64,000 bases of DNA, from contig NZ_JACJSJ010000004.1 of NCBI RefSeq assembly GCF_014698115.1, positions 106,167 through 170,166 of the forward strand, in the 5' to 3' direction. Source of the stretch: Nostoc sp. FACHB-973 (GTDB taxonomy: Bacteria > Cyanobacteriota > Cyanobacteriia > Cyanobacteriales > Nostocaceae). Below the pieces are notes generated by a model, which saw nothing but the letters and a program-made list of their open reading frames with translations, ran no database searches and was not told the origin of the DNA. This document shows positions 7,581 to 17,565 of this stretch, piece by piece; position 1 is the first letter of the stretch, and each line of letters starts with the position of its first letter. A program made the translations under genes and the position numbers.

Positions 7581-7846
7581 AATCCAGAACAACGGCTCAG
7601 TTTCGTGACTTATTTGCTAATCTTCCTCAACAGGTTCAGCAACAGGCACGCGAAGCCTATCAGCAGTTTAAGCAAGATCCCTGGCATCCTAGCCTTCGTT
7701 TCAAGCAAGTGCATCCTAGAGAGCCTATATACTCTGCCCGTGTTAGCAAAAATTATCGTGCTGTTGGTGTGCGAAACGAAAGTGGTATTGTCTGGTTTTG
7801 GATTGGCACTCATGCAGATTATGACAATCTACTGTCTCAGTTCTAG
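7577..7846 (+). CDS. RelE/ParE-like toxin
   Basis: An 89-residue protein with the RelE/ParE barrel pattern: a helical start (FRDLFANLPQQVQQQAREAY), then LRFKQVHPREPIYSARVSKN, then YRAVGVRNESGIVWFWIGTHADYD. The last block is the conserved 'YRavg...ivwfwIGtHadYd' end of this group. Members inhibit translation (RelE/HigB) or gyrase (ParE); which applies cannot be told. It starts at a GTG overlapping the upstream antitoxin stop. Confidence 0.85.
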   Translation: MKSRTTAQFRDLFANLPQQVQQQAREAYQQFKQDPWHPSLRFKQVHPREPIYSARVSKNYRAVGVRNESGIVWFWIGTHADYDNLLSQF

Positions 7847-7978
7847 TTGCTGAGAATTAATTAAATTTTAATATTTGGTGCTTTTATTTAATTGTGCGAT
7901 CGCCCTTACCTCCAACTAACATCTCAGTACAGCAGACAGGCGATCGCAACTGTTAGGATTGGGACAGGAGGGTTTATG

Positions 7979-8203
7979 ATGTCCAAAAATGCCCAAGAGA
8001 TATATAGCCAAGTTGTTTGTAACTTGTCACCAACTGAGCGGTTACGCTTGGCAACCTTGATTCTAAATGAGCTAGTCCAGCAAAACTTGTCCATCATTGA
8101 CCAAAGTGATACTTGGACTGAGCAAGATCAGGTTGATTTAGCATCTTTCTCCTTACAATACGCAGCTTCAATTTTTCCTGAAAGCGAGGAGACAGTTGAG
8201 TGA
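7979..8203 (+). CDS. Antitoxin-like partner of a MazF/PemK toxin
   Basis: A small acidic protein of about 74 residues (AQEIYSQVVCNLSPTERLRL, then ATLILNELVQQNLSIIDQS). It resembles the helical putative antitoxins found upstream of cyanobacterial MazF-type toxins. A perfect AGGAGG (7967-7972) lies just upstream of two ATGs at 7976 and 7979; spacing favours 7979. An upstream in-frame start at 7892 would add ~28 unlikely residues. The stop overlaps the GTG of the downstream toxin. Confidence 0.75.
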   Translation: MSKNAQEIYSQVVCNLSPTERLRLATLILNELVQQNLSIIDQSDTWTEQDQVDLASFSLQYAASIFPESEETVE

Positions 8204-8571
8204 CATTTAATCCTGGTGATGTAGTTACAGTTGATTTTCCTGGCGTTACTGGTATTAAGCGTCGTCCGGCTGTAGTTCTGTCATCCACCACTTATCACGC
8301 AACTCGTACCGATGTAATTGTTGGACTTATCACTACTCAGACGACTAGCCTTGGAATTACTGACTATGTACTTCAGGATTGGACAGCAGCAGGATTACGA
8401 GTTGCGTCTATTTTCAGAAGTTTCATTGTCACCCTACCACCCTCTGCCAATTTGGTTTTGATTGGTCACTTGTCAGAACTTGATTGGAAGGGTGTTCGTG
8501 GGTGTGTCAAAATAGCTCTAGCTGAGTTAGATGATTCTGAAGGATCATCGGATACATCATCTTCCTCCTAG
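8200..8571 (+). CDS. MazF/PemK-family toxin
   Basis: A 123-residue protein with the PemK/MazF signature: FNPGDVVTVDFPGVTGIKRR, then PAVVLSS. These are the conserved G-D-hydrophobic strand and the R-R-P-A-V-V loop that forms the RNA-binding site. Downstream helices match (LVLIGHLSELDWKGVRGCVKIAL). MazF-like toxins are sequence-specific mRNA endoribonucleases. The GTG start at 8200 overlaps the upstream stop (GTGA). A Ser/Glu/Asp-rich tail extends slightly beyond the domain. Confidence 0.85.
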   Translation: MTFNPGDVVTVDFPGVTGIKRRPAVVLSSTTYHATRTDVIVGLITTQTTSLGITDYVLQDWTAAGLRVASIFRSFIVTLPPSANLVLIGHLSELDWKGVRGCVKIALAELDDSEGSSDTSSSS

Positions 8572-8640
8572 TAATTTATCTATATTTAGTATTCACACTA
8601 CTTGTGCGATCGCAATTATCCAAACCTCACGCAACAGCAG

Positions 8641-9351
8641 CTAAATTTGGCAGTTTTGAGCTAGTTTTCCTTGCAGGTAATCAATGAAGTCGAGAATTTC
8701 TGTATCAGTGAGTTGTAAACGCGATCGCTTTCCATATTTCTGCTGCAAATACTCCCTACCTTGTTCTGGAGTCCAATTTAATTGTGCTAAATATCTGTCA
8801 GTTTGAGGTATCAAAACTGCATGGACTTCTGAGGGCGTTGTATTAGCAGATATTTGTATTGGTTCTTGATTTGAATTTTGAAGAGAGTTAATTTTTAAAC
8901 TTACTTTTTGTCCTAAAGCCTGCCAGTTATTTTCCCTGTGTCCGTCCCAACTCACACCTACAGAACGATAAGTTACTGGATTATAAATTGCACAAAATAC
9001 AATTGTTTTCTCTCCAGGACTGACTGCGATGGTAAGAGGATGAACTAATTGTTCAGAAGTCAGGGCTTCAAGTGAAAGCAACAAACTTTTAGAGAAATAA
9101 GATTCACTACCTGAGCGAATGACATAAGGTTTGTCTGCCAAAATATGCAAATCAGTTTTTTCTGCTTCTCCATGTGAAGTTTCCACCCTTTTATTAACTT
9201 CTATTCCTGTTATCACTCCAGTTAAAGCTCTGTCATAAATTGGAATTTGTTTTTTATCGTCAGATAGCATATACCAACAGTGATCGGCTTCTTTGCTGAC
9301 AAAGACATATTGAGGTTTGGGAATAGCTCCAAATCCTAATTTAACTTGCAT
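8641..9351 (-). CDS. Hypothetical protein, 236 aa
   Basis: I do not recognise the family. The N-terminal half is beta-rich with a possible substrate or nucleic-acid-binding surface (PQYVFVSKEADHCWYMLSDD). The C-terminal ~40 residues (WTPEQGREYLQQKYGKRSRL, then QLTDTEILDFIDYLQGKLA) form a helical module that looks like a protein-interaction tail. There is no signal peptide or membrane helix. The ATG at 9351 begins MQVKLGFGAIPKPQ. It lies between the toxin-antitoxin island and the long chlL leader. Confidence 0.65.
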   Translation of the reverse strand: MQVKLGFGAIPKPQYVFVSKEADHCWYMLSDDKKQIPIYDRALTGVITGIEVNKRVETSHGEAEKTDLHILADKPYVIRSGSESYFSKSLLLSLEALTSEQLVHPLTIAVSPGEKTIVFCAIYNPVTYRSVGVSWDGHRENNWQALGQKVSLKINSLQNSNQEPIQISANTTPSEVHAVLIPQTDRYLAQLNWTPEQGREYLQQKYGKRSRLQLTDTEILDFIDYLQGKLAQNCQI

Positions 9352-10157
9352 ATTTTTAATGAAGATTTTTGTAAATAGATTTATTTGCGAATCAGGATTG
9401 ACGATTTACACTATCAAGCGATGAATTACCTTATATATAATTCCCTAGCCAACAAGCAAATTAACAACACAGATATTTAGATTTTTTCAAAAATCAAATC
9501 GGATTGCTATATCAAATTCAAAAACAAACTCTTCTCAACTCTTACTCTCTGCGCCTCTCTTGCCTCGTGCGTGAGAAGAATTCATTCTGAAATTGATACT
9601 AATGGCTTTTAGTCTAGACATTTTAATATTTCTTAACTACTACCTATTTATTTTTGATCCAGCCTAGAGATTTTAAGAATTTTAGAAAATATTTGGCAAA
9701 TTAATAATATTTTACAAAATCAGAGTAACTTGCTCTCAAGCAGCAATTAAACGGTGTTGTCTACCGTCTGAAAGTTGGGAATTTACACCAGATTTCAAAT
9801 TTCAGTGGTATTTGCAACATAGGGCTGCATATACCTCTGTCTAGCCTTGACCCTGCGCCCCAATCCTCTGAAAACAGCTTGTATGAGAATAAGCTAATTC
9901 TATGAAAACCATTTAAAAAAGGGAATTGTAGCTTTTTGTATTTTGTAACTATTTTTATAAAAATAGTTAATAAAAAGCTTTTAATGATGATTTTTAGAGT
10001 TATATAAATCTTTTAGGCTAATTAAAACCCAAATAATCATATTTAAACTAGCTAACACAAAATAGCAACGTTTTACAAATTAAGACCCACTTTCTTTTCT
10101 ATGTAATTTGCCCAATAATGACATCGAGAGACCTCACACATCGCCTTCTCAGGCTGG
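9352..10157. other. Long intergenic leader upstream of chlL
   Basis: About 800 bp without a plausible gene. It contains a solitary miniature-element end (9467-9512) and A/T-rich stretches from about 9900 to 10090. The chlL promoter is expected here, but I see no recognisable operator. Confidence 0.6.
9467..9512. repeat. Solitary end of the TA-type miniature element
   Basis: The sequence ACAGATATTTAGATTTTTTC and its continuation AAATCGGATTGCTATAT match the right end of the element at 5380-5422 over about 44 bp with only a few differences. No matching left end is present, so this is a truncated copy or a one-ended remnant. Confidence 0.8.
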
Positions 10158-10214
10158 GTGAAGGCAAATGTTTTAGCTACAAGTTTGACAAGAAGCTATA
10201 AGAGGCAAACAACA

Positions 10215-11081
10215 GTGAAACTAGCAGTCTACGGAAAAGGTGGTATCGGCAAATCCACAACTAGCTGTAATATATCCGTCGCCCTAGCTAAACGTGGCAA
10301 GAAAGTGCTGCAAATTGGCTGCGATCCAAAACATGACAGCACCTTCACCCTGACAGGGTTTTTGATTCCCACAATTATCGACACCCTCCAAGAAAAGGAT
10401 TATCACTACGAAGATGTCTGGCCGGAAGACGTAATTTACAAAGGCTACGGCGGTGTTGATTGTGTAGAAGCTGGTGGACCACCTGCGGGTGCTGGCTGTG
10501 GCGGTTATGTAGTTGGTGAAACCGTAAAATTACTTAAAGAACTCAACGCCTTTGATGAGTACGATGTAATTTTGTTTGACGTTCTCGGCGACGTAGTTTG
10601 CGGTGGATTTGCAGCACCACTCAACTATGCAGATTACTGCCTGATTGTTACTGACAACGGCTTTGATGCTTTATTTGCTGCTAATCGCATTGCTGCTTCA
10701 GTCCGTGAAAAAGCACGAACTCACCCATTGCGTTTAGCTGGGTTAATTGGCAATCGCACCTCCAAGCGCGACTTGATTGAAAAATATATAGAAGCTGTGC
10801 CAATGCCAGTTCTAGAGGTTTTACCTTTGATTGAAGATATCCGCGTTTCTCGTGTTAAAGGTAAGACTTTGTTTGAAATGGCAGAGCAAGATCCTTCCCT
10901 GGACTACGTTTGCGATTACTATCTCAACATCGCTGACCAAATTTTGGCGCGTCCGGAAGGAGTTGTACCTAACGACTCACCAGATCGGGAATTGTTCTCT
11001 TTGTTGTCCGATTTTTATCTAAATCCGGGTAAACCCCAGGTTGCTAATTCAGAAGAGGAACTAGACTTGATGATTGTATAA
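10215..11081 (+). CDS. chlL: Light-independent protochlorophyllide reductase, iron protein ChlL
   Basis: ChlL is the NifH-like ATP-dependent reductase of dark-operative protochlorophyllide reductase. Its homodimer bridges one 4Fe-4S cluster and passes electrons to ChlN-ChlB. The start is a GTG at 10215 preceded by AGAGG at 10201-10205, giving 288 residues, the standard length. [20 protein letters not shown] holds the P-loop. The cluster ligands are Cys95 (GAGCGG) and Cys129 (DVVCGG). An in-frame GTG at 10158 would add 19 unconserved residues. A DUF5331 gene follows, then chlN; chlB is not in the window. Confidence 0.96.
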   Translation: MKLAVYGKGGIGKSTTSCNISVALAKRGKKVLQIGCDPKHDSTFTLTGFLIPTIIDTLQEKDYHYEDVWPEDVIYKGYGGVDCVEAGGPPAGAGCGGYVVGETVKLLKELNAFDEYDVILFDVLGDVVCGGFAAPLNYADYCLIVTDNGFDALFAANRIAASVREKARTHPLRLAGLIGNRTSKRDLIEKYIEAVPMPVLEVLPLIEDIRVSRVKGKTLFEMAEQDPSLDYVCDYYLNIADQILARPEGVVPNDSPDRELFSLLSDFYLNPGKPQVANSEEELDLMIV

Positions 11082-11113
11082 ATCACCAAGTTCTCAGGAT
11101 GGGGGACAATAAC

Positions 11114-11932
11114 ATGGCATTCTTTCACAGCTTTACAGATTCATTAAAGCAGAAGTGGTTGCAATTTTTCCAGATCAATCGGGATTGGATTACCCTGCAC
11201 ATGGAAGTGGAATCAGTCTACACACCTGATGGCGGGAAGCGACCACCTTCTTACCTCATCCTGGGAGTAGTTAACGCCCTAGAACCAAAGTTAGCGCAAT
11301 TAATGTTGCCCTTTGCCAAACTTAATCCTGATGCTGATACGCTGATTGAAGTGCTGGATTTGCATTTTGACCCAGATATTGCTCTCGGTAACCGCTTTGT
11401 CGTCAGCCCAGATGTAGATAGATACGTAGAAGAAGCAGCAGCTATCATTGATGAAAAGCCTGAAGATGAGACATTGACACATTCCCATACAAATGGCTTT
11501 GAGCCGATGGCGGTGTCTCAACAATTCACAATGGTGGATGCTGATGATGAAAATCTGGGGTTAAGCGAGTCTGGGGAAAGTGAAAATGGCTTTGGTGATA
11601 TTTCGGAAAGTGAAAATGGCTTTGGTGATATTTCTTTATCTAACGACGAAGATTTAAAAGATGAGTCCCTCCAAATCTCTAGTGTAGAAGCAGATGAGTT
11701 TGGGGAAATTACCTTCGATGCAACAACAGCTGCAATAGAAGTAAAGCTGGATGATGACCAACTTGAAGACAGTCCACTAGACGAGAATGCGTTTAGTGAC
11801 GTGCTGTCAGATGTCTGGGGTGATGAAACATCACTGCAAAAGGCTGAAGAAAATAACGATTTGTTAGGGGAAGAACTGCCAGCTGGCGTTTTTGATGAAT
11901 CCGAAATTGCCCGTCTCTTCCCCAACGCTTAA
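11114..11932 (+). CDS. DUF5331 protein encoded between chlL and chlN
   Basis: About 272 residues. The N-terminal ~100 residues form the conserved DUF5331 domain (MAFFHSFTDSLKQKWLQFFQ, then SYLILGVVNALEPKLAQLML). The rest is a very acidic, low-complexity region ending in a short conserved motif (EIARLFPNA). The acidic part contains a perfect 30-bp tandem duplication. I choose ATG 11114, preceded by GGGGGA; an ATG at 11099 would add five residues. Its location between chlL and chlN suggests a link with dark chlorophyll synthesis, but the biochemical function is unknown. Confidence 0.8.
   Translation: MAFFHSFTDSLKQKWLQFFQINRDWITLHMEVESVYTPDGGKRPPSYLILGVVNALEPKLAQLMLPFAKLNPDADTLIEVLDLHFDPDIALGNRFVVSPDVDRYVEEAAAIIDEKPEDETLTHSHTNGFEPMAVSQQFTMVDADDENLGLSESGESENGFGDISESENGFGDISLSNDEDLKDESLQISSVEADEFGEITFDATTAAIEVKLDDDQLEDSPLDENAFSDVLSDVWGDETSLQKAEENNDLLGEELPAGVFDESEIARLFPNA
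11575..11634 (+). repeat. Perfect 30-bp in-frame tandem duplication
   Basis: The unit starting GGAAAGTGAAAATGGCTTTG is present twice back to back (11575-11604 and 11605-11634). It repeats the ten residues ESENGFGDIS in the acidic part of the DUF5331 protein. Identity of the two copies points to a recent slippage event. Confidence 0.9.
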
Positions 11933-11937
11933 TTCAT

Positions 11938-13613
<1,676 letters not shown>

Positions 13614-13656
13614 ATTTGGGTTTTTATTGGGCAATACCATAAGACTATATGAGTAG

Positions 13657-13687
13657 GGGCGAACTTTTGGGTTCGTCCTTTTTTTTT
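13657..13687 (+). terminator. Rho-independent terminator after chlN
   Basis: GGGCGAAC (13657-13664) pairs with GTTCGTCC (13671-13678) across a six-base loop, with one G-U pair, and is followed by a run of nine T. It lies 44 bp after the chlN stop. Confidence 0.85.
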
Positions 13688-13785
13688 ACGAACCGCAGAG
13701 GCGCAGAGGACACAGAGGAAGAATTGAGAATAGTTGAAACTGCTAAGATTTGTTTATTAGTGTTAGTTTTTTAGTTGTAGATATC

Positions 13786-14034
13786 ATGGAAATTACAAAG
13801 TTGTCTTCTCAAAGACAAGTAATTATTCCCCAATCTTTGCGGGAAGCTCATCAATGAGAAGTAGGTCAAGAATTTATTATTATTGATATGGGTGATGGAA
13901 TTCTTTTAAAGCCTAAGAAACTTTTTCCAGAAACTAAATTAGATGATGTAGCAGGTTGTTTAAAATATCAGGGAAAACCTAAAACTATTGAGGATATGGA
14001 TAATGCAATTAGCCAAGGTATAGAGGAATCGTGA
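13786..14034 (+). pseudogene. AbrB/SpoVT-type antitoxin gene with a nonsense codon
   Basis: The frame begins MEITKLSSQRQVIIPQSLRE and then AHQ, the start of an AbrB/SpoVT swapped-hairpin antitoxin. A TGA at 13855-13857 interrupts it exactly where a Trp (TGG) is usual in the motif H-x-W-x-x-G. The same frame continues as EVGQEFIIIDMGDGILLKPK and reaches an acidic antitoxin tail ending at 14034. One base change explains the damage. No VapC-type toxin follows, so this is an orphaned and decaying antitoxin. Confidence 0.85.
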
Positions 14035-14109
14035 TTTAAAAGTAGAAAACTGGCTCAAACCTGATTAAAAAAGCTAACAAGTTTCTATTCCCTAACTCTA
14101 GAACTCACC

Positions 14110-14337
14110 ATGACTCAAAAAAACTATCAACTCTCCCTAACCTTCGAGCAAATTCTTAATCTTGTCCTACAACTTCCCGCACAAGAACAAGAACAACTTA
14201 TTCAAGAAATAAAGAAAACCTCTTCAAATAATAAAGATGAAGATTTACTTAGTGTTTTTGACAGAATCGGCAGAAATGCTCAAGCCAAAGGATTAACCGA
14301 AGAAACTCTAGAAGAATTACTCGCCGATGAATCATAA
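14110..14337 (+). CDS. Antitoxin-like partner of a PIN toxin
   Basis: A 75-residue acidic helical protein (YQLSLTFEQILNLVLQLPAQ, then EQEQLIQEIKK, with a LTEETLEELLADES tail). The pattern is common in small cyanobacterial antitoxins paired with COG1569 PIN proteins. Its end overlaps the start of the toxin gene by 11 bp, so the pair is translationally coupled. No DNA-binding domain is obvious. Confidence 0.75.
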   Translation: MTQKNYQLSLTFEQILNLVLQLPAQEQEQLIQEIKKTSSNNKDEDLLSVFDRIGRNAQAKGLTEETLEELLADES

Positions 14338-14743
14338 ACTAATTGTCATTGACACAAATGTTTTACTGAGTGCTGCCCTAAGTCCTAATGGAACAGCCCG
14401 TAAAGCCCTAGAGAAAGCCTATAAAGAATTCAAAATTGCTCAAAGCGATGAAACTTATCAAGAATTAAACACACGAATTTACAAACGTAAGTTCGATAAA
14501 TATATCTCAGATGAAGACCGACAAGATTTTTTGGACGTAGTTAAAAAATACAGTCAATTTATAGAAATAAAATCTCAAATAAACACCTGTAGAGATCCAG
14601 ATGACAACAAATTTTTAGAACTTGCTAAAGATGCCAATGCAGAATTTTTAATCACAGGAGATCAAGACCTTTTATCACTCAAAACCCTAGCCGAATATCA
14701 AAACCAGATTATTACTCCCAGAGACTTTATTGACCTTGATTAA
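14327..14743 (+). CDS. PIN-domain toxin (COG1569 type)
   Basis: A 138-residue PIN-like RNase. The first catalytic Asp is in KLIVIDTNVLLSA, a central acidic motif is in NTCRDPDDNKFLELA, and the last is in FLITGDQDLLSL. The end PRDFIDLD matches the 'TP.eFl' terminus of this toxin family. Such proteins cleave RNA and are neutralised by the small protein encoded just upstream. Confidence 0.88.
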   Translation: MNHKLIVIDTNVLLSAALSPNGTARKALEKAYKEFKIAQSDETYQELNTRIYKRKFDKYISDEDRQDFLDVVKKYSQFIEIKSQINTCRDPDDNKFLELAKDANAEFLITGDQDLLSLKTLAEYQNQIITPRDFIDLD

Positions 14744-14767
14744 TTCATCTTTAATCCTGTAATTAGT

Positions 14768-16081
14768 TCAGATGGAAGGCTGTAAATCTAAAGGTTTGGA
14801 TGGAATTATATACATCAATTCTGCACCTTCAGGTTTTACTTCTGTGGATGGAGTTAATTTTAGCCAGTCATGAAAGCTGATTCCTAGTTGGGAGATTGCT
14901 TGTACTTCTGTTTGGTAAGATTCAAAACGGCGATTGGTTTCAATCATAGATTCCATTACTTCAAATACTTGGGGAAGACGTTTGTAAGCTTCTTTTTCAA
15001 ATCTTCCTGTTAATGGAGTAGGATTTCCTCCAAATAAACCCCATTTAATTTCACTACGATCTACGATTGCTGATGGAAGAGAGGATAGCCATTCATCATG
15101 ATTTTGAGCTAACTTAAACATATTTTCTCGTTGCATCTCGAAAACTATATTTTCATCTAAATTCGGGTCAATCCATTGGTAAATTTTGGTAAGCTTATGC
15201 AAATTAATATGATCTTTTAACTGAGGATGTAAATATGCTGCTGGATTAGAAGTAAGCATGATTTCAATATATTTCTTTAGCAACAATCTGATAAATTTTG
15301 CTCCTTCTTGAAAACGACGAAGTGCTGTTTCATGCTCTTCCAACTCTAAATGACAGCGTGCTTCTGCAATATAAGCTAGAGATAATGTTAGTATATATTT
15401 ATCAATGATTTGGCTTTTTTGAGTAAGTTCATTAACTGTGTAATCTTTGTAAATATGTTCTGCTTCTAAGAAGCGATTGATAGCTTGTAAGGCACTGCTT
15501 CTACGGTTTTCAATTCTAGTCATTGTAAAGGCATTAGTTGCTAATTCGATTCCAGCTCGGAAGTTAGCATAAAAACTGAGGTCAATTTTGCGATTAATTT
15601 GATTTAACAATTCTGCTGCTTGTTTTAGCTGATTTTCTATCTCATTGAGACGCTGCGATATAACAGCAAAACTCATCAAAGATACCCCTAGATTAAGTAC
15701 ACTAGCAGCAGTAGTTATCTGCAATAACTCTGGACTTATTTGCATAGGTCTTGCAATTCCTTGGATTTGATTTTCAATATTACCTAGTTGCTGGTTGATA
15801 TCACCAAATCCTTTATCTAATCGCTGGTGAACATTGCTGAATCCCTTAGCTGACACGGCTATATTTGCTCCTGAAGTTAGCAAATTCGCGCCAGAAACAA
15901 TCAGGTTCAATACGTTATTAGGGGAACTCTTTGGAGTTGGACTTGTTCCTCTTAAAAATCCAAGTATATTATTTGTTGCAGTATCCCGAATTAAACTCCC
16001 ACATAGTACATATATTCCTTTAGCTAAGCCATTGGCTATATGAGGTGTAAGTGTAAAGGTAGCTTTAAGAAGTAAACTCAC
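14768..16081 (-). CDS. Unknown alpha-helical protein with hydrophobic segments, 437 aa
   Basis: I do not recognise this family. The N-terminal ~170 residues have Gly/Ala-rich hydrophobic stretches (NLIVSGANLLTSGANIAVSA and ITTAASVLNLGVSLMSFAVI) separated by a heptad-like segment (LDKGFGDINQQLGNIENQI). The C-terminal ~250 residues are helical with TPR-like pairs (YIAEARCHLELEEHETALRR). Two glycophilic helices around a coiled coil are reminiscent of pore-forming effectors, but this is only a resemblance. It stands alone, convergent with the PIN toxin pair. Confidence 0.65.
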   Translation of the reverse strand: MSLLLKATFTLTPHIANGLAKGIYVLCGSLIRDTATNNILGFLRGTSPTPKSSPNNVLNLIVSGANLLTSGANIAVSAKGFSNVHQRLDKGFGDINQQLGNIENQIQGIARPMQISPELLQITTAASVLNLGVSLMSFAVISQRLNEIENQLKQAAELLNQINRKIDLSFYANFRAGIELATNAFTMTRIENRRSSALQAINRFLEAEHIYKDYTVNELTQKSQIIDKYILTLSLAYIAEARCHLELEEHETALRRFQEGAKFIRLLLKKYIEIMLTSNPAAYLHPQLKDHINLHKLTKIYQWIDPNLDENIVFEMQRENMFKLAQNHDEWLSSLPSAIVDRSEIKWGLFGGNPTPLTGRFEKEAYKRLPQVFEVMESMIETNRRFESYQTEVQAISQLGISFHDWLKLTPSTEVKPEGAELMYIIPSKPLDLQPSI

Positions 16082-16323
16082 AATTGTCTCCTAGTAAATA
16101 AATCTTCAGCAGTACAATACATGGTAAGAAGCTGCTTTGCTCTTATGCAGCTAATACCGGGGCTTTATTCAGTATTCCCAATTCGAGTTCTATTCTTTCT
16201 AATAACGATCGCTCTTTTAAAAAACCCCAGAATATAAAGATGGCGATCGCTATTTTTATCCACTGCCTCGTACTCCTGTAAAGTCATGCCAACAATGAAA
16301 TATAAAACACAAGTTCATAGCAC

Positions 16324-16686
16324 ATGACTGAAATTGTCACCCTTCAACTCCCTGAAACACTCGCACAAAGAGCAAAGGAAATTGCTGCTTTCACACATCA
16401 GCGACTTGAAGATGTATTACTAGAATGGATTGACCGCGCTATTAGCGAACTACCTCTAGAGTCACTACCTGATGCTGAGGTTTTGGCTATGTGTGATATG
16501 CAGATGGAAGCTGAACAGCAAGAAGTTTTTAGTGATTTGTTAGCGCGTCACCGAGAGGGACAAATAAATGATTTAGAAGCTCGTCAACTAGATGAACTCA
16601 TGCAAGTGTACCGACGTGGCTTGATAAGTAAAGCCAGAGCATTAAAAGTGGCTGTTGAACGTGGCTTAATATCCCCTCTCAATTAA
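16324..16686 (+). CDS. Hypothetical protein, 120 aa, possible RHH-type start
   Basis: The first ~45 residues (IVTLQLPETLAQRAKEIAAF, then THQRLEDVLLEWIDRAI) look like a ribbon-helix-helix strand plus helix. The rest is helical and acidic (LLARHREGQINDLEARQLDE). Cyanobacterial proteins of this size and pattern occur beside PIN toxins, but here there is no partner downstream. Function unknown. Confidence 0.65.
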   Translation: MTEIVTLQLPETLAQRAKEIAAFTHQRLEDVLLEWIDRAISELPLESLPDAEVLAMCDMQMEAEQQEVFSDLLARHREGQINDLEARQLDELMQVYRRGLISKARALKVAVERGLISPLN

Positions 16687-16715
16687 AGCAAGATCGCTCT
16701 TTTAAATAAATTCAA

Positions 16716-17048
16716 TTAACTAACAGCAAAATCTGTATATTTACGCACAGATGGTAACTGAAAACCTAAAACAATATCTTCTTTTGGGACACCTAATTCA
16801 ACTAATTCATTAGCAATTCCTACCTCTGTTCCATCTTGCTGAATCCAGATTTTCTCGTTAATAATATCTAGATGGAGAACAGGCCCATATATACGGTCTT
16901 GCTCGTGCCAACCTACATAAACTAATTGATAATGATCGTGTTCTGTATCATAAATTGTCTGTGCTTGAATGCGATTATCCCAAACAATATTAGCGTGTTG
17001 TTGAAGTAAATTCTTAATATATTGTCGATATTCGTCTAGCTTTGCCAT
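16716..17048 (-). CDS. xisI: XisI-family protein
   Basis: A 110-residue XisI protein, recognised by MAKLDEYRQYIKNLLQQHA, YDTEHDHYQLVYVGW, then RIYGPVLHLDI and IWIQQDGTEVGIANELVELG. XisI and XisH were first described as factors that control excision of the fdxN element in Anabaena heterocysts. Many cyanobacteria have extra xisHI pairs with no associated element, as here. The start overlaps the upstream xisH by 13 bp. Confidence 0.93.
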   Translation of the reverse strand: MAKLDEYRQYIKNLLQQHANIVWDNRIQAQTIYDTEHDHYQLVYVGWHEQDRIYGPVLHLDIINEKIWIQQDGTEVGIANELVELGVPKEDIVLGFQLPSVRKYTDFAVS

Positions 17049-17452
17049 TGGTCTATTGCCTCCTGTTCAATATTATAAATTAGTAAACAGAGTTGATTAA
17101 TTTGAATAACAGATTGGATAAATGGAAGTATAAAAAACTCATTGTAAACAGTACTAGGAACTGCTAAATATAAAGTGCGATTTGCTTCTTTTTTTTGTAA
17201 AGCAATTCGGTAAATAATAAATTGTCCTAATGCGGCATAAAGTTCTGTGATTTTTGAAGGACTCAAAAAACTTTTAATTTCAACAGCTATTTTTTGTCCT
17301 TGTTTTTCGGCTGCAATAACTTTTTCTGCTCCTAAATCAATATATAGCTCAAGGGTTCCCACCTGGAGAGCATAAGGATCATGAGTGATTAACCACCCTT
17401 CTTTCTCAAGTGCTGTTTTGACAACTGTATGAAAAGCATCTTTAGCAGACAC
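17036..17452 (-). CDS. xisH: XisH-family protein
   Basis: A 138-residue XisH protein with a restriction-endonuclease-like core: IDLGAEKVIAAEKQGQKIAV followed by EIKSF contains the D...E-x-K pattern. The ends MSAKDAFHTVVKTALEKEGW and EQEAIDQWQS are typical. It precedes and overlaps xisI. The endonuclease-like fold, small partner and mosaic distribution make a defence or toxin-antitoxin-like role conceivable, which is inference. Confidence 0.93.
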   Translation of the reverse strand: MSAKDAFHTVVKTALEKEGWLITHDPYALQVGTLELYIDLGAEKVIAAEKQGQKIAVEIKSFLSPSKITELYAALGQFIIYRIALQKKEANRTLYLAVPSTVYNEFFILPFIQSVIQINQLCLLIYNIEQEAIDQWQS

Positions 17453-17565
17453 AGGTTTAATTCCAATTTATGGCGGTGCTTGATTTAAAAATTTCCATTT
17501 TAATAATACATTGACAATCTAGCGAAATAACAATTTGAATTGCAACGCAAAGTAACGCAGAGGTT

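Noticed and set aside
7892..7978. An upstream start for the MazF antitoxin partner.
   Set aside because: A perfect AGGAGG lies directly before the ATGs at 7976/7979, and the extra residues have no conserved pattern.
10158..10214. An upstream GTG start for ChlL.
   Set aside because: ChlL proteins start with KLAVYGKGG directly after the first residue, and a ribosome site precedes GTG 10215.
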